From Primulina eburnea (lineage: Eukaryota > Streptophyta > Magnoliopsida > Lamiales > Gesneriaceae), in NCBI RefSeq assembly GCF_022965805.1, contig NC_133104.1, forward strand, positions 43,816,682-43,880,681: DNA of 64,000 nucleotides, in the 5' to 3' direction. A program made the translations under genes and the position numbers. Positions 12,624 to 27,100 of the stretch are shown here, one piece after another. The stretch's first letter is position 1; each line of letters opens with the position of its first letter. Under the pieces are notes generated by a model that saw only the letters and a list, made by a program, of their open reading frames with translations, was not told the DNA's origin and did not search any database.

Positions 12624-13550
12624 GAAAATCGACAAGCGCAACTTATGCTGCAATTTTTTCTACCGTTGGAAACCTGGAATGTTGAAGTCAGTTTTCAACA
12701 ATAGCTAGTTTGTAAGAGCATTTCCTACAGAAAAGTCGGGTAATATCCCATCTGAGAGATAAGTTTCAAGAAATCGAGTTTTTTGAAACTGTATTATAAA
12801 TGAAGATAATATTTTACTTTATTTATATAAAAAATTACATCAGTAGGTAGTTAAACTTGTAAAAACAGCACCCTATACTGCATTATTATTATTAGTATCG
12901 ATAACGTGCACATGCTACTGTTTATATCTATATTTTTTATGTTTGAAAATAATCTTTTTTCTTGTTCCTTGTTTTACGGCACTAGATTTTACATAGTCAG
13001 TTTAACTTGACTGCATTCGGCAACTTTGAATAAATGTAAATGGAACAGGAGAAAAATATTACTTGCTTGATGGATCCTTTGGAGGGTCGTACGTATAGAT
13101 ATTCATAGAAGAGAGAATGGTCAAAGGAGTTTTTGTGTATTCTGTGTCAGATTTTCTTAATAAAACTTCTAGTTTTTAGAAATTTTTTATGACAATTTAG
13201 ATACTAACTGAAATTTTTAATTCTGTATGTTTGGATTGGTTTTGATAAAATTGATCAATTCTTGTGATTTTTTTAAATAAATAAAAAAAACACCCAAAAA
13301 AACCAATTCAACTAAATGGAATTAAATATTTCAGTTTTTTCTCCAAATAATCGAGTTGTCAGAAAGTTTATTAAAATTTTAAGTTTTATTTAGAAAATAT
13401 AAAATAAAACTGAATTTAATAAAAATTGAATTCTATTGATTTAAAACTTCACAATCTAATAGACTAATACTGCTCTCAAATGTTTAAATTCAGATAACTA
13501 ATAAATAAAATGGTTACAAAAAAGGGAAGCGACGAAATTTGAGCGATTTC
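12624..13550. other. Spacer between the ESF1 relic and the MORC gene
   Basis: AT-rich DNA with no coding frame. It should hold the old ESF1 3' region and the upstream promoter of the MORC gene. I see no clear TATA box that I would assign. Confidence 0.4.
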
Positions 13551-13559
13551 CCTCTTTAT

Positions 13560-13748
13560 TAGCTTCATCTGTAAATTTATTTATTTCCCTTTCTTTCTAT
13601 TTTCTGCCAAGGGTTTCCGTCCCTCCGCTAACCGTTACTCATCGGATATACGCGCGCGAGATTATCGAGGGTTTAACCGGTAAATGATTCGAAATCGGAG
13701 TCATTGTCGCGAGTAATCCTATTCAGCGGAGCATTTACTTCCGGGGAG
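13560..13748 (+). other. Probable 5' UTR exon of the MORC gene
   Basis: This is a locally less AT-rich stretch with pyrimidine runs and TTCCGTCCCTCCGCTAACCG, which looks like a plant leader sequence. It ends in GGGGAG followed by GTATTT, a usable donor. The matching acceptor would be TTTCCTTTCCAG at 18164, nine bases before the MORC start codon. This implies a leader intron of about 4.4 kb that contains the LINE relic. There is no transcript support. Confidence 0.4.
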
Positions 13749-14859
13749 GTATTTTTACTTTTGAGCCCTAAAGTTTGTGTGCCGAGTACGGAGTGCAGTG
13801 TCCGATCTTTCTCTCTCTCTCTTTTTCGATACGAATAAAAGCATAATGGATAGTTTCTCTCTTTCTAGTTGACAATGGCTTAACGTTGAATCAGTAAATT
13901 GTACAGTCTCCTTGTTTAACCTTGAGCGCTTGATGAAGTTCGAATTTCGCATGATTTGTGGTTTATCCCTTATCTGTTTTCTTTAAAGAAAACCCATATA
14001 AACCCTGTGACCCATTTTTTCGAATATCGAGTTGGTTTGCTGATAATTAATATTTTATTGTTCTGGAGATATCTGTCTGTTTTGGATTTAGATCATGACT
14101 CGATAAGAATCTTATACCTATAGGACTCTAACCACCACGATTCACCATCATTTCAAACTTTTTAAATACCACCATATATAGATAGACTCTCAATTATTTT
14201 ATTGAAATTGAAAAACTTCCACCATTGTTCTTGGTAAGTATATTCTATATTCGGTAAGATTTTGTTGAGATTTTCATAATAATTTCAATTGATTTTATTC
14301 CCTATATTTGATTTGTTTCCTTGTAAAATTAGTTTTCTAAGCTTATATATAGTCCTTGTTTCCTTGAGTTATTTATTTATCATTTCTATATGAAAACATC
14401 AATTTAATTTCTAATTGGCAAACACATTCACCTGTTTGCATTTGAAGCTTAATGCTCAGGTATAACTGTCTTTCTTTTCACACCTCTTTGACATTTTGAA
14501 TTAAAATCACTTTTCAATTTTTATTAGAATTTGTTTGAAGATTTTTTTAGGTTTAAAAGAAATGATATTATATTTGGCGTTCTTTACAAGGGATGTCTAA
14601 CGAGATCTATCGAATTGGAACCAAACCACAAGATTCCCTTTATGTCCTGACTGGACTCCATTCGAACCCACCACCCTTGGTGCAGAACTAATTTGTAATT
14701 AGTAAGTTAGCCAATTCAGAATCAGAACTGATACAAACCCATTTAATTTTGGTGATTAAAAGGTGCTTCCCAATTCAGTTAGATGTCTGAATCTTAATCT
14801 TGAGCCATCACTCTTCAATCGACTCTTCTAAATTATCGAAAATATGTCTATTCCGCTCC

Positions 14860-17320
14860 ACCCACGCTGACCAACAAATGCAATGAACTATCACTGTCCA
14901 AAAAATTCTACCCTTCCTGACAAGGTCACGTCCAAGTTCTACAACAAATAGTCCAAGATCTACAACAAATAGTTTGTGTGTAGATCTTGGAAGTTGGAAC
15001 TACCCAAACAAAACCCATACCTTCCAAAGCTCTGAACCCAAGACACACCAATGACCGGAAAGAAAGACTCATAGAAAGATTTGACTGAAAATAAGCATGA
15101 AGGATCCCCGCCCCAGACCATCATCAGCTCCTCAACCAATTTGACCTTTTTTAAAGACCCTAACAACGAACTGAGCTCAACCACTTCTTCATCCTATCCT
15201 TCCGAAAATGTTAAACCCAAGATAATGGAGACTAAGAGTATAAAATGAGAAATGGACTTACGATGAACTCACGATAGCTGAAATAAAATGGGATAAAGGT
15301 CCTCAAAAGAAGTATCCCCCATCACCTATCTTCCCAAAGCCTGATCTTATTGCCCTCTCTCGACACTGCCCTCATTAAATGGTGACAATCCAGATAATTT
15401 CTCGAAATAAACTTCCAAGGACTTCTAATAGTACCATTGTTTACTAAATCATCTCTCAACCATTATCATATAACCCGTATTTACTCACAATGACCTTCCA
15501 TAACTGTTCCTCCTCGATATTACACCTCCACAACCATTTCCCCTAGAAGGGCCCTATTCCGCAGACAAATGTTACCAATATCCAAACCTTTTCTTTCTTT
15601 CGGTTTACAGATTTGTTCCGACACAACCATATGACAGTGTGAATCTCCATCAACCATCCCATAGAAAATCCCTCACAGTCCTCTCCATATTCTTTGCTAT
15701 ACACCTTGGGACCCTAAAAAGAGACATGAAGTACAATGACATCGCATTGAACACTGCAAAAATCAAAGTTAATCTTCCTCCTAGACAACAACACTTTAAT
15801 CCAATTTGCTAGCTTCTTAGACATCTTTGATAAAAAACAGGTTCCCAGAATGACATTTTCATCAGGTTTCCGGCCAATGGAGTTCTGAAAATCCTTACCC
15901 AACTATCACAACAATCTTCGATAATCTTAAACAAATCTATCATCACAGGTTCCATGGAATTCCGAAAATCCTTACCCGACTATCACAACAGTCATACACT
16001 ACCTTTCTATTTATCTTCTGAATCCATCTTTCAAAGGACAAAGTAATTATCTTTTCAAAGAAACATCTCCTCAACCTCGTATAAAACGCAGAGTCCTCAT
16101 TGTTCGGCCACCACACTGCATTATTGGCTTGAAATGGAAAATTTTCCATTCACCTTTTGACTGCCTAACCAAGAACAACCCGAATCAATTCCCAAGAGAT
16201 ATCGACCTCCTACATAGTGATAATAAGTGCTTCAGTCTAGTCCTTATCCTTACCATTTAAAAATTTGACCTTATCTTCAAGAAAGGTAGATGCTTGCTTA
16301 CTCTATGCACGATCAACTTTATCGTATGGCTGAGAAACTCGCTCTCGACGTACTCGCGTATTTACCAACACATCTTTCTTCCCAGACATGGCTTTGGACA
16401 AATGATTAGCCAAACACTTCCACTCCCACATATCAATACCACTTGGCAATATGGTACCCTACGGCCCTACCTTACTGAATATATTTAGTCGCTTCCAAAA
16501 AGATACCTCGGTTACTGCGTTGATGCCCCTGAATCAGTTAAAAACCGGGAATTATTTAGTATTATTGATGTAATCCCGAAGCATCGAACACAACCATCGG
16601 ATACTACCGAAATTTGCTTCCAACAAATAACTGCATTCCTAGTTCTTTATCGAAGACAAATTGAAGTCCCGCCACTACCCAGCCTGATTAGAAACAATTT
16701 CGGTTGGGCCGAGTCTAGGCCAAGTGAACCCGAGTAAGCAAAGGAGTAGAGAGGAAAAAAAGAAAATAACCAAGACAAGATGAAGATACGCCAACACCTT
16801 TAAACAAAGAAAACACGAACAACGAAAAAAGAATACTGGCAGAAACTGGAAGATAAGTGATTGAAACAACGAGAAACAACAAGGCTTGGATAAGTTAAAA
16901 ACCAGAAACGACTAGGGATCAGTCACTTGCCGGCAGCCAGCGAGGAGCGGCGGACCACGTGAAGGGGAAAAGAAACTAAGCAGAAACAGAAAACGACCAC
17001 CCTCTAACTAAACATCAGCAACCAGAAGACGAATAGGGAAAAAGAAGACGGCGGTGACCGTCGATGATGACCGGCGAGGGTCGGAGACAGAACATGAAGG
17101 CTTAGAAAGTTGAAGACTGGGCGGCTTTGGTCTGGAACAAGAAGGAGATGCATTATAAAAAAATCACTCTCTAGGGTTTCTAGACGACTAAGGGAAACGA
17201 AGGCGGCGGCAACTGCCGACGACGACCGGCTAGGGTCACCGGTGGTCTGAGATAGAGGAAGGAGGCTAAGGGTCTTGGGAGTTCGCATGGCCAGCTCAGT
17301 GGATAATATGAACACTCAGA
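14860..17320 (-). mobile_element. Degenerate LINE relic, minus strand
   Basis: Read on the minus strand, fragments appear in LINE order but in different frames. A possible 5' leader lies at 17320-16700. A DUF4283-like ORF1 piece at 16149-15943 contains VRIFGIPWNL. Reverse-transcriptase downstream motifs follow at about 15850-15630 (LGGRLTLI, YFMSLFRVPRCIAKNMERT, VRDFLW) and near 15540-15400 (EEEQLWK). A zf-RVT-like piece at 15184-14960 contains CLFSVKSFYESFF. The polymerase core and endonuclease are missing, so it is dead. It sits in the inferred leader intron of the MORC gene. Confidence 0.65.
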
Positions 17321-18173
17321 GGATTATATAGTTACCTTATTAAATTCAATTTTGTCCTTTTAAACATCCGTGGTAATGGGTATAAATATTCATATTTTAT
17401 TGGTGTTACGTAGTGGATTGTATTAAAAGACATTGTTAGAATCTTGTTTGAACAGTTCTAATCGGTGAGTTGGGCATGCTAGTTGGAGTATTGAAGTTGG
17501 TTGGTTAAATTTGCTGAAGGAAATGAATTCCATACGTTTTGCCTACAAAACAACAAGAAGAATCCTTTATCTCACGAAGTGGGTCATCGTCCGCATGTTA
17601 CCGGACTTGATTTAAGCGGTTCCAGAGTATTAAGTAATGGAACCAAACCAATTCGATAACATCCCTAATTAAACCGGTTCCGTATTTACCGAATTGGGTA
17701 TTTAATCCAATCCAAAACTGAGTAAAAAATTAAAGGGTTGCACCGGATTTGACCGCACTGTTGACCGAACTAAGAATGAGTAGGAGCGGTCCAACGACTT
17801 TTCTATTTTGCTTCCATTAAAGAGTATGTTTTACTTCTGAAGTTCGAATTCTCTGATATAAGTTTAAATTTCAATACTCTCCTCTGATCTTTTTAAATTA
17901 CACGAGGTAAGTTGATGAATAAACCGTATCGGAACCGGTCCATTCCGAGCAATTGAATGACAGGAAAGTTGTCGGTGCATTCTTAGCGCTGGCAAAGTTT
18001 ATCCAAAGTTTACTGTACAATAGTCTTTCAACGTTTATTATGTAGCCTTTTTTTATTCTGACTGAAAAAACTGTTTGACCCCTCACAATTTTTATATTTT
18101 AAAGTAAACTTGTAATCCTTTCATGGTTTGATAACTAACTCACATATGTTTCATTTCCTTTCCAGTCTCTGAA

Positions 18174-21100
18174 ATGACCTCTACCGGTGTCAATTTAAGT
18201 AGCATCCACGGTCTTGGAGAGGTAGATGAGAAAGCTGTGAAGTTGGAGCAAAATTTGGTCAAAATATATTTGCAATCACAAGAGGATAGTAAGTTGGGTG
18301 CTTTAAATACTGAACATGGTGGCTCACATATCTGGGATAAAGGGCAGTCTTCAATTGATGATTCGACGCTTTGCTCCACATCATCAATAACTCCAGCACC
18401 CATTAGTAGGCAGTTTTGGAATGCTGGATACTATGACGAGACGCATAATTCCAAGCCCACCTGTGGAGGTGTTGTGCTCTCACAAAACTGATGTTTCCCC
18501 TTTTTGTGATAAATGATCTTTGACATTCTAATTTTGAATTTATACACAAAACATCACCTTTGCTGTATCAGCTTTTAAATTTTGTACGTCGTTCAATCAG
18601 TTTTCTTATCCTTGCCACCACTAATTGTTTTTCAACTCTTGGTAATCTTAAATTGTGCTCTTTGGTTATCAGCTGGAACAGGTTATCTTCGTATTCACCC
18701 CAAGTTTCTTCACTCAAATGCCACTTCACATAAATGGGTGTTTGGTGGTATGCGCTACTTGTGCTGTTTCCCAGTTTGACTTGAAGATATCATATTGGAT
18801 ATGGCTTCAAGTATATATTTTCTTATGCCATTTTTACTTCTTCAATTTTTACAGCTATAGCAGAACTGGTCGATAATGCTGTTGATGAGGTGATATTCCA
18901 TTAAACCTTTATCAGTTATCATCGTTCTTCATTTTATGTCTTTTCCTTGTAGCTCGGGGTGATATAAAGATAAACCTTGAAGCTATGTTGTCAATATTTG
19001 TCTCATTGCACTCTTATCAGCTTCAAGGTTTTGACATTTGAAACTATGGTTTAATCTCAATAATCTGTCTAAGTTATGGCGAGGTTATATTGTTCCTTCC
19101 CTGCCATGGAGACGTATGGATTTTATTTGAACAAAAAATTGCCTTGGTGTGGAATCCCCTTTATTTAGCGAAGTGAGGATGACAAGTATCTGAAGGTGAC
19201 AATGATTAACATTTGCTGTCCCTGTATTTAGTCTCTTAGTGATAAAAATCAAATGTACTTAAGATTGACGGGGATGAGTTTGATTTCCCGATAGGTTAGA
19301 ATATCTTTGAGGGATGCAGATTGCAAGTTTATGGCAAATTCTACTTCTTGTTTGTATGAGTGGTTATGCTAAAGCTGGTTTGGTATTCATGTTTTGTCTC
19401 ATCAACTGGTAGACATGCAATGGGGCCACCTTTGTCGTCATAGATAAAACTTCAAACCCAAGGGATGGGACACCAGCATTGCTCATTCAAGGTACTTATT
19501 TTTCCTTTCATCAAATAATATGATATAAATCTTTGTCCATTGGTTATGCTTCTAATTAACAATCAACCAAATAAATTAAAGTCACATAATTGTAAACCGT
19601 GATGATTTTTCTTTTAGATGATGGTGGTGGAATGGGCCCAGAAGCAATACGCCGTTGCATGAGTTTCGGTTTTTCAGATAAGAAGTCAAAAAGCACTATT
19701 GGACAGTGTAAGCATGAAAAATATCGTTTATTATCTATTTGGCTCCTGAAAAGAAGTTGACTTCTAGCCTTTCAGATGGAAATGGATTTAAGACCAGTTC
19801 AATGAGACTTGGCGCTGATGTTGTTGTCTTCAGTCGCCACAAGGACAGGTTCGTTCTTTTTCTGGTTTTTTGGTTAGTGGAATTTATAATACATATCTAT
19901 TTATTTGTGAGCTCTCATTAGTTTGCATTCTGTGTCATAATCTACTGTGACGTACTTGAGGTATTCATATATGATGTTATGATATATATCTATTTATTTG
20001 TGAGCTCTCAATTAGTTTGCATTCTGTGTGATGTTCTATTGAGACACACTTCAGGTATTTGTATTTGCTTGAAATGCTTCTGATTGTCTCTACTCTGTTA
20101 TATGTTAAAATAATGGATTAAGTACCTATAGATTTAGGGTATGAATTCTTTGAAAAACTGATGAATTGTGCTTGTGCGGTTGAACGAGCCACAGAAATAT
20201 GAAAATGCCTTTTTGGAGGCATCAACTGGGGGGATCTTTGTGAGGAGGTTATTGGAATGGAGTGAGACAAATGTTATTTACTGTGATGTATTGGGGCTGT
20301 TTTTGAAAATAGAAATAAATCAGGGGTTGATCGTAGTTATTAGGCACAAGGTGTGCTTCTAGGCTCAAGACTGAGAAAGATCGGCATTTGTGTCTAGACT
20401 TACTGAGGACAACTCGTCAACTCGCCATGGGCATGAAGTACATGTTTTGGTGTGCTTTAAAGGCCAAAAGTGCATTTTAAGCATGTCTTAACTGAAATGA
20501 TTATATATTTTAAGTCTTCTATGATATAATTTAAATCTAGTTTTGCTTTTCTAAGAATATTCATTTTATTATTGGTATAGTGGCTTGTGAGTTACATATT
20601 ATATAATACATGATATAAAAATACTATTTCTTGGAGTGGTTCGCTTCGAAAAGTCTCATGCTTCAACTTGTGCCTTGAATCCATGCTCTAGCTCACTTAT
20701 GTGTCGTAGTGCACTTTGTGCCTTTAATTTAATAAGTAATAATTATGGCGCTAATGTAGTAATATCACCCCCTTTTTGGCTTTTACACTGGAAAAGAAAA
20801 AGAAGAAATTATCGATGAAATTGGCTTCTGGGAGACATTAGGTTCATGGTACTCCCAAGATTATAAAGCATATAACTTTTGCATTTGAGAATGCTTGATG
20901 ATTTCTGATCTCTTGGTAGAGCATGAGTTTGTTTTATGTCGCGTTACAGGATCTCAAGTTATTACTGAAACTGGCTTATAAAGCTGTACTTAATATGCTG
21001 ACGTGGTGAATGTTAAGTGGCCACTCAACATCCACAGTGTGCATAAATATCTTGTTCCACCTCTCCCTTCATATATTGTCAAAGTCTTTGGTCAGTTTAG

Positions 21101-24100
21101 ATTATTAATTATTAATTAAATGAGGAATAAATATTAAATCCTACACTTGGTAAAAAAATGTTATGTATTACCTTACTGAGTTTGCTTCACGGAGCAGCCT
21201 ATCAATACTCGTAGTTGCTATATATATTGGAGTGATAAATCTTATTGTTCAAAGACGGTGGTCTGTAATCAGAAACGGTTCTCTCGTTTTTTTTTTAAAA
21301 AAATCTCCTAAAACTTTTGTAAATAAGTAAATATCTGCTGCAGAACTTGAATTCACAATCTTGTCTCTCAGCATGGTTGAAGTATTTATGTGCTCATTTT
21401 GCTGACAATAATCATATTTCCTAGGTTGCTAATTTGGGTTGTAACAAATGCTAGTGTTTTGTTGCACATCTTACAGAGAAAATTTCCCCGATCTGTCAAA
21501 ATAAGATTATATTATGGTACTTCAATACTTCCCCCCCTTTTTTTCCAATTCCAACGTGCAAATGATCTAGCAAGTTTTCCAAATTTTGAATTACAATCTT
21601 GATTCGTTAACTTTTAACAATTAGGTCGGTCGATTTCTTATGAAATTTATATTTCTTTTATGAATCCTAATTTGACCTTATTTATATGTATAACCTTCCT
21701 TATCTGTGACCAGGAATTCGACACAAAGTGTTGGTCTTCTATCATATACATTTTTAATGCAAACACGGCATGACAGAATAGTGGTTCCCATGGTGAGGTT
21801 TTGTCCTGGTCTAATTTTGTAGGCAAATTGTTCTAGTTCACAGTTTCGGTTCTTTTTAATCCCAACCGGCAGTTGAACTGGTGAATAGAAAATTGAATAT
21901 ATTTTTCTCTATATATCTGTTTTTAATTTTTAGAATTTTCCTTTCTGAGCAAATTTTCACCTGCATTTTGGTGAAAACATTTCACGTGCATGACCACCTG
22001 TTTGTTGGTTGAAATGTTTGACAGGGGACAAGTCCTTTAATCTGTAATAATGAAAAAAAGAAAGTCCAGGCCTTTACCTCGTTTACTCTTTTTTCATTTT
22101 AGCTTCTTGAGAAATTTGGCAGAGGTTTTATTTCCCATATCTTTGGCGTGGTGCTTGGATAGTAGTACCTTTGGAAGTTGATATGACCGGTAATGATTAT
22201 GTACCTTTGGAAGTTGATATGACCGGTAATGATTATGATGTGTAATGTGTTGTCCTGTAGTTGTTGGAAAAATGGAGACAAAAAAATTGATGAGAAATTT
22301 GTTTATTTATTGTTTTGACCCGTGCAGTTATAAGGTGTTCTGGAAAATCGAGGAAAAAGTTTTTGAGAAAATGTTTAGGCTGACAGATTTTCACAATAAC
22401 TACTGAAATAAAAATTGTTACAAGATCATAACCAAATAGAGTCTTTGGTATTCCAAAAGTTCGTAGAACAGGGATGGGTGAACTTGTATATTGTGAAAAG
22501 CATAAATGGATTTATATCCTCTAAGTTAGCGATTCCTTCTCACTTGGTTCTGCTGAGAGACACTTCTGTTAAAACTCTTTAACATAAATTTTACTGTGAT
22601 GTACCTTTATGACACGGAGTAGCCAGCACAGCTTCATGCTTTTTTTTAAAATTTCTTCAGATGCTAAAATCAATTTTTTGCTGTGAAGTCATAGTAGGTG
22701 TATCCTTGATATTAAGTTCATGAATTATTGCCGAATCTTGTGGTTTTATTCTTCTTGTTTCTGAGTAATCAATATTAACATTATTGTTCCCATTGAGGAA
22801 AGTTTTTTTTTTTAATTTTTTTCTTATAGTAATACATGCTGGATATGCCTAAAAGGTTTCAACATCCATTTACATTTGTGCAGGTTGATTATCAATTTGA
22901 CACCCAAAATCGCACGTGGAATTCATTACACAATGAACAACGTCATGAGAATAATCTTTCCATTTTGTTGCAGTGGTCTCCATTTTCCACGGAAGCTGAA
23001 CTTCTGAAGCAAGTACGCGTGGCTTTCACGGGGCTAGTCTCCTTTTGTCACTCTCAAGTTATATTATCCTCTCATAACCATGATTTGGAATCTTTCATTT
23101 TTTCTCTGTTGAACAGTGTGATGATGTTGGTCCTCATGGCACCAGGATAATAATCTACAATCTATGGCGTGACAATCAAGGAAAAATGGAGCTCAATTTT
23201 GAGTCTGATCCGGAGGTTTATGTTTAATCTGAAATCAATGACAATCATATGTTGTGCTTCAACCAATTGGGGTTTTTTTTTCCCTCTTTATGGGTGGTCA
23301 TATTTTGTCAGTTTAATGTTCATCTTTACTGTATTCGATGCTATCAGGACATTTGCATATCTGTGAAGGAAACCGATACCACAAGAGTGAATTCTCGGAT
23401 GGCATTAAGTGAACAGCATCTTGCTAATCGTCTTCGCTGTTCACTCCGGGTATGTTTGGGCATTGTGAAATATTTTACTCTTTGTAACGTGTTGATAACA
23501 TGTCATAACCTATTAATGCTTTGTATTTTGATCTTTGTAATGTGTCGATAGCATGCATGACCTAATTAATTCTTTGTTTTCTCACCCCTACAGGCATATT
23601 TATCAATCTTATACTTGAGAATTCCACAGAACTTCTTCATATTATTGCGTCGGCGGGTTGTTATTTATCACAGCATTGCTAATGATCTCAAATTTCCTGA
23701 GTTCATATTGTATAAGCCACAGAATGTGGAGGTTGGGAAAACTTTCATTGTACTCATGAATTTGCATGACATGTTACCAGCATATTGCGGACTGAAAATT
23801 ATCATGTCTACGTTAGTACCCATATGCATTAGTGCAGTTCATTGAAAAACAACTGCCCACAACCTTTCTGGTTGCTGTTGGACTTTGATGTCATTAAACT
23901 TGATGAGACAACAAGTCTTCGTTTTTTGGCTGCAGGGTCAGGTTGTTACGACAGTTGGGTTTCTGAAAGAAGCTCCGAATGTGAATATCCATGGCTTCAA
24001 TGTTTACCACAAGAATAGATTGATACTGGTAAATATATTTCCATTAATTACATTTTGTTATTTGCCAGTTATATAATACAGTGTAGAGGACTCCTGGTCT

Positions 24101-27100
24101 GCCTTGTGAAAAGAACCTTTTTGGAGAATAAACTGTGTTTTTTTACTATTGAATGCTTGATGGGTAATATTTTGTCACATGACACTTTTATTTTGCTCAT
24201 TAACTAGTTTTTCACCCGTGCGATGCACGGACAATTATTTTATCTAATTGATTATTAAAATTAATATATATGATAATTTGTTTACTTTCTCTATAACGTC
24301 ACTTTTTATCAAAGTGAAATGTTTATTGTTTTCATTTACATATAAATCTTAACAATGAAATACTGAATAAAAGATTCATTTTTGTATTTTGGCTGAAAAT
24401 TAATATCACGCTTGTATTAGACAATGAATAACATAATGTGTTTATCAATTATATTGTATTCACATATAAATTTATGTAACATGTAGAAACCAATAATTGT
24501 AACAAAATAAAATGATAAACATGATACAAACTTTTAATGTGGTTTTAATTTCAATAAATAATCTAAATTAAAATATAATTGAACTAAATAGATTATAGAT
24601 CATACAATTAGAAAACAAAAAGAAATTACAAATTTTGAAAAACTTCCTTAAATATAACATTTTCGTTGAATTTTTGGGGTTGCTATCACTATCACATATC
24701 AAAATTTTTAGACTCTTAGAATTCATAACTCTGGATAACGACTGATCATGACTAAAAACAGGGTTATTTAAAAAAGTCATATATGAGACAATGATTGCCA
24801 TTGACTTTTGTTGATTATCATTGAATATAATACAATCAAAGAATACTGAACTATCTTTGTTGAAATTTAAAAGGAAGCCTTAGATAAGAAGACGTCAATG
24901 AGATTCTTGGAATAAACACTTTATGACATGCATTACTTCTAGTAAGAATATTTCCTTCCAAACATGGTTTTCGAGCTTTGTCACGATCAATCTAGTGTCA
25001 TTGCATAATTTAAGAGATTGATCAATCTGAACCATTCGTAATATCATTTAACGTATATATTGATGTTGGAATCAACATTTTGACTGAACCATGGAAACTA
25101 AATTGTTGATACTTTGGCTCTCAAATCCATATTTTCTGTTTAAATATTTACAATAAAAAAATAATTAAAATAAATGGAACTAATTCTAAAAGAAACATTT
25201 ATAATGATAACTCATAAGATAAATTTATTCAAGTATAAAAAAATAGTAATTGGTATTTAATATAAATTTATTTAACATGGATTATTAATAATAGCCTACT
25301 AACAACTCCATAATCAATTTTGGCTTTGAAATAATTTAACAAACAAAAATTGCATGTTAAGTATGTCAAATTCTATACATATATTTTAATTCTAAATATG
25401 TTAATTAACAATTTTTTCTTGTTTATATTATTTCGCATGAATAAAAAAATAATAAAAATGATAGTTTATATTAAATTGACTTACGATTATTTTTTAATCA
25501 TCTATAATAATTCGAGAATTGTTGGTCTAAGATTAAAGTTAATATATTGAAGAGAAAAATGATTTTATACTATCATTGAAATAAATATAATAGATCTCAA
25601 AAATAAAACCAAATTAAAAATAGTTCATCCAAAATATAGATGAAATTTTTTAATTATAATAACCTTACATCTATATATATGTGTCATTAATTTTAAATTA
25701 ATAAAATAATTTCAGTGGAGCACAATTTTTGAAACATGTTTCAAAATTTCAGAATTCATATTTAAATTTTGAATAACAATTTGAATTTGGTTTATAATTT
25801 CCAGAATGGAATTTTATTTCTGGATTTGAAATTTGAAATGTAATTTAATTTGATTTGTAATTCCTAAGAGAGATTCAATTTTCAAGCAGTTATACATACA
25901 TACATTAATATAAAGTTTTAATAATGAATTAAATATATTTAGACATTTATTATAATATATTACCACATTTTCGTTTATTTCTTTTTTTAGAATGTCATCT
26001 AGGCGGGAACTTACTAAATTTAGCAACAACTCTACTTTTATATGACAATCAATCAATTTTATTTTTGAAAAATTTAAATAAACTAATTAAATATTGTATT
26101 TCTTTTTAGTAAGTAATTTGGGCAGTAAATTATTTAAAATAGCAAAAATTATTTTTGGATGATTTATCACATGAGTGATATTTAAATTTATTTATACAGT
26201 TTTTACTTAAACTGATTGATATAATTAATGCAAATTTTTTTAATATAGTTATTTTTTCAATATAGTTTAATTTTAATTTGAGTAAAAAAATTAAAAACAT
26301 ATAATACATAAATTAAATTTGAATTAATATAAGAATTAATTAAATTCAAAATTGAATTAAATGAATTGATATAATCAATGCAGATAATAATTGAAGCGGT
26401 CATTAATTGCAATGCACGTATGTCAATATTGATGATAAATCTTTCCATTTTTAGAAATGATATTTTGGCGGGATATTACTATTTTTGGCAAAAACTCTTC
26501 TTTTATATATATATAGATTTTGTGTTATAATTCTGCACGCTAGTTGTCGTAATAGACTAAGATCCGGTAAGTTGGCTATAGTGAACGCAGAGCAATATCA
26601 AATTCCAGATATGATTCTTTCTGATGAAATGAATGCATGTTAGGTAACATACTTGACTTTTGTGTGTGTGTGTGTGTATATGCTGATGCTTTTGTTCATA
26701 TTTTTTGAACATGAAAAAATTTATGTAGCTAGAAAAATCAACCAGGCACGTGCAAAACAATGAAGATATAATGGTATTGTTTTAGTTGTTTACTTCTGCA
26801 CGCATCTTTCTTATGCATGGCATATTGTTTGCTTTTGCAGCCATTTTGGCATGTTGTAAGCTATGCTTGTAGCAGAGGCAGAGGTGTTGTGGGTAAGTGT
26901 TTTGTATCATTTTACTTCTTGCCATATTTGACCTTATCGTGCATGGTGTCTTGTCACCTGACTTGCTATAAGGTATGGCAGGTGTTTTGGAAGCGAATTT
27001 TATCGAGCCAACTCACAATAAACAAGAATTTGAGCGAACTCCAGTTTTCCAAAAGCTCGAATCCCGCTTGAAAGATATGACTCAGGAGTATTGGTAAATG

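Noticed and set aside
17004..17315. 103-codon minus-strand frame rich in Ser, Leu and Phe
   Set aside because: It lies at the 5' end of the LINE relic and looks like leader sequence; no protein family is apparent.
26257..26448. AT-rich minus-strand frame inside the Helitron
   Set aside because: Composition alone explains it; no Rep or helicase motif is present.
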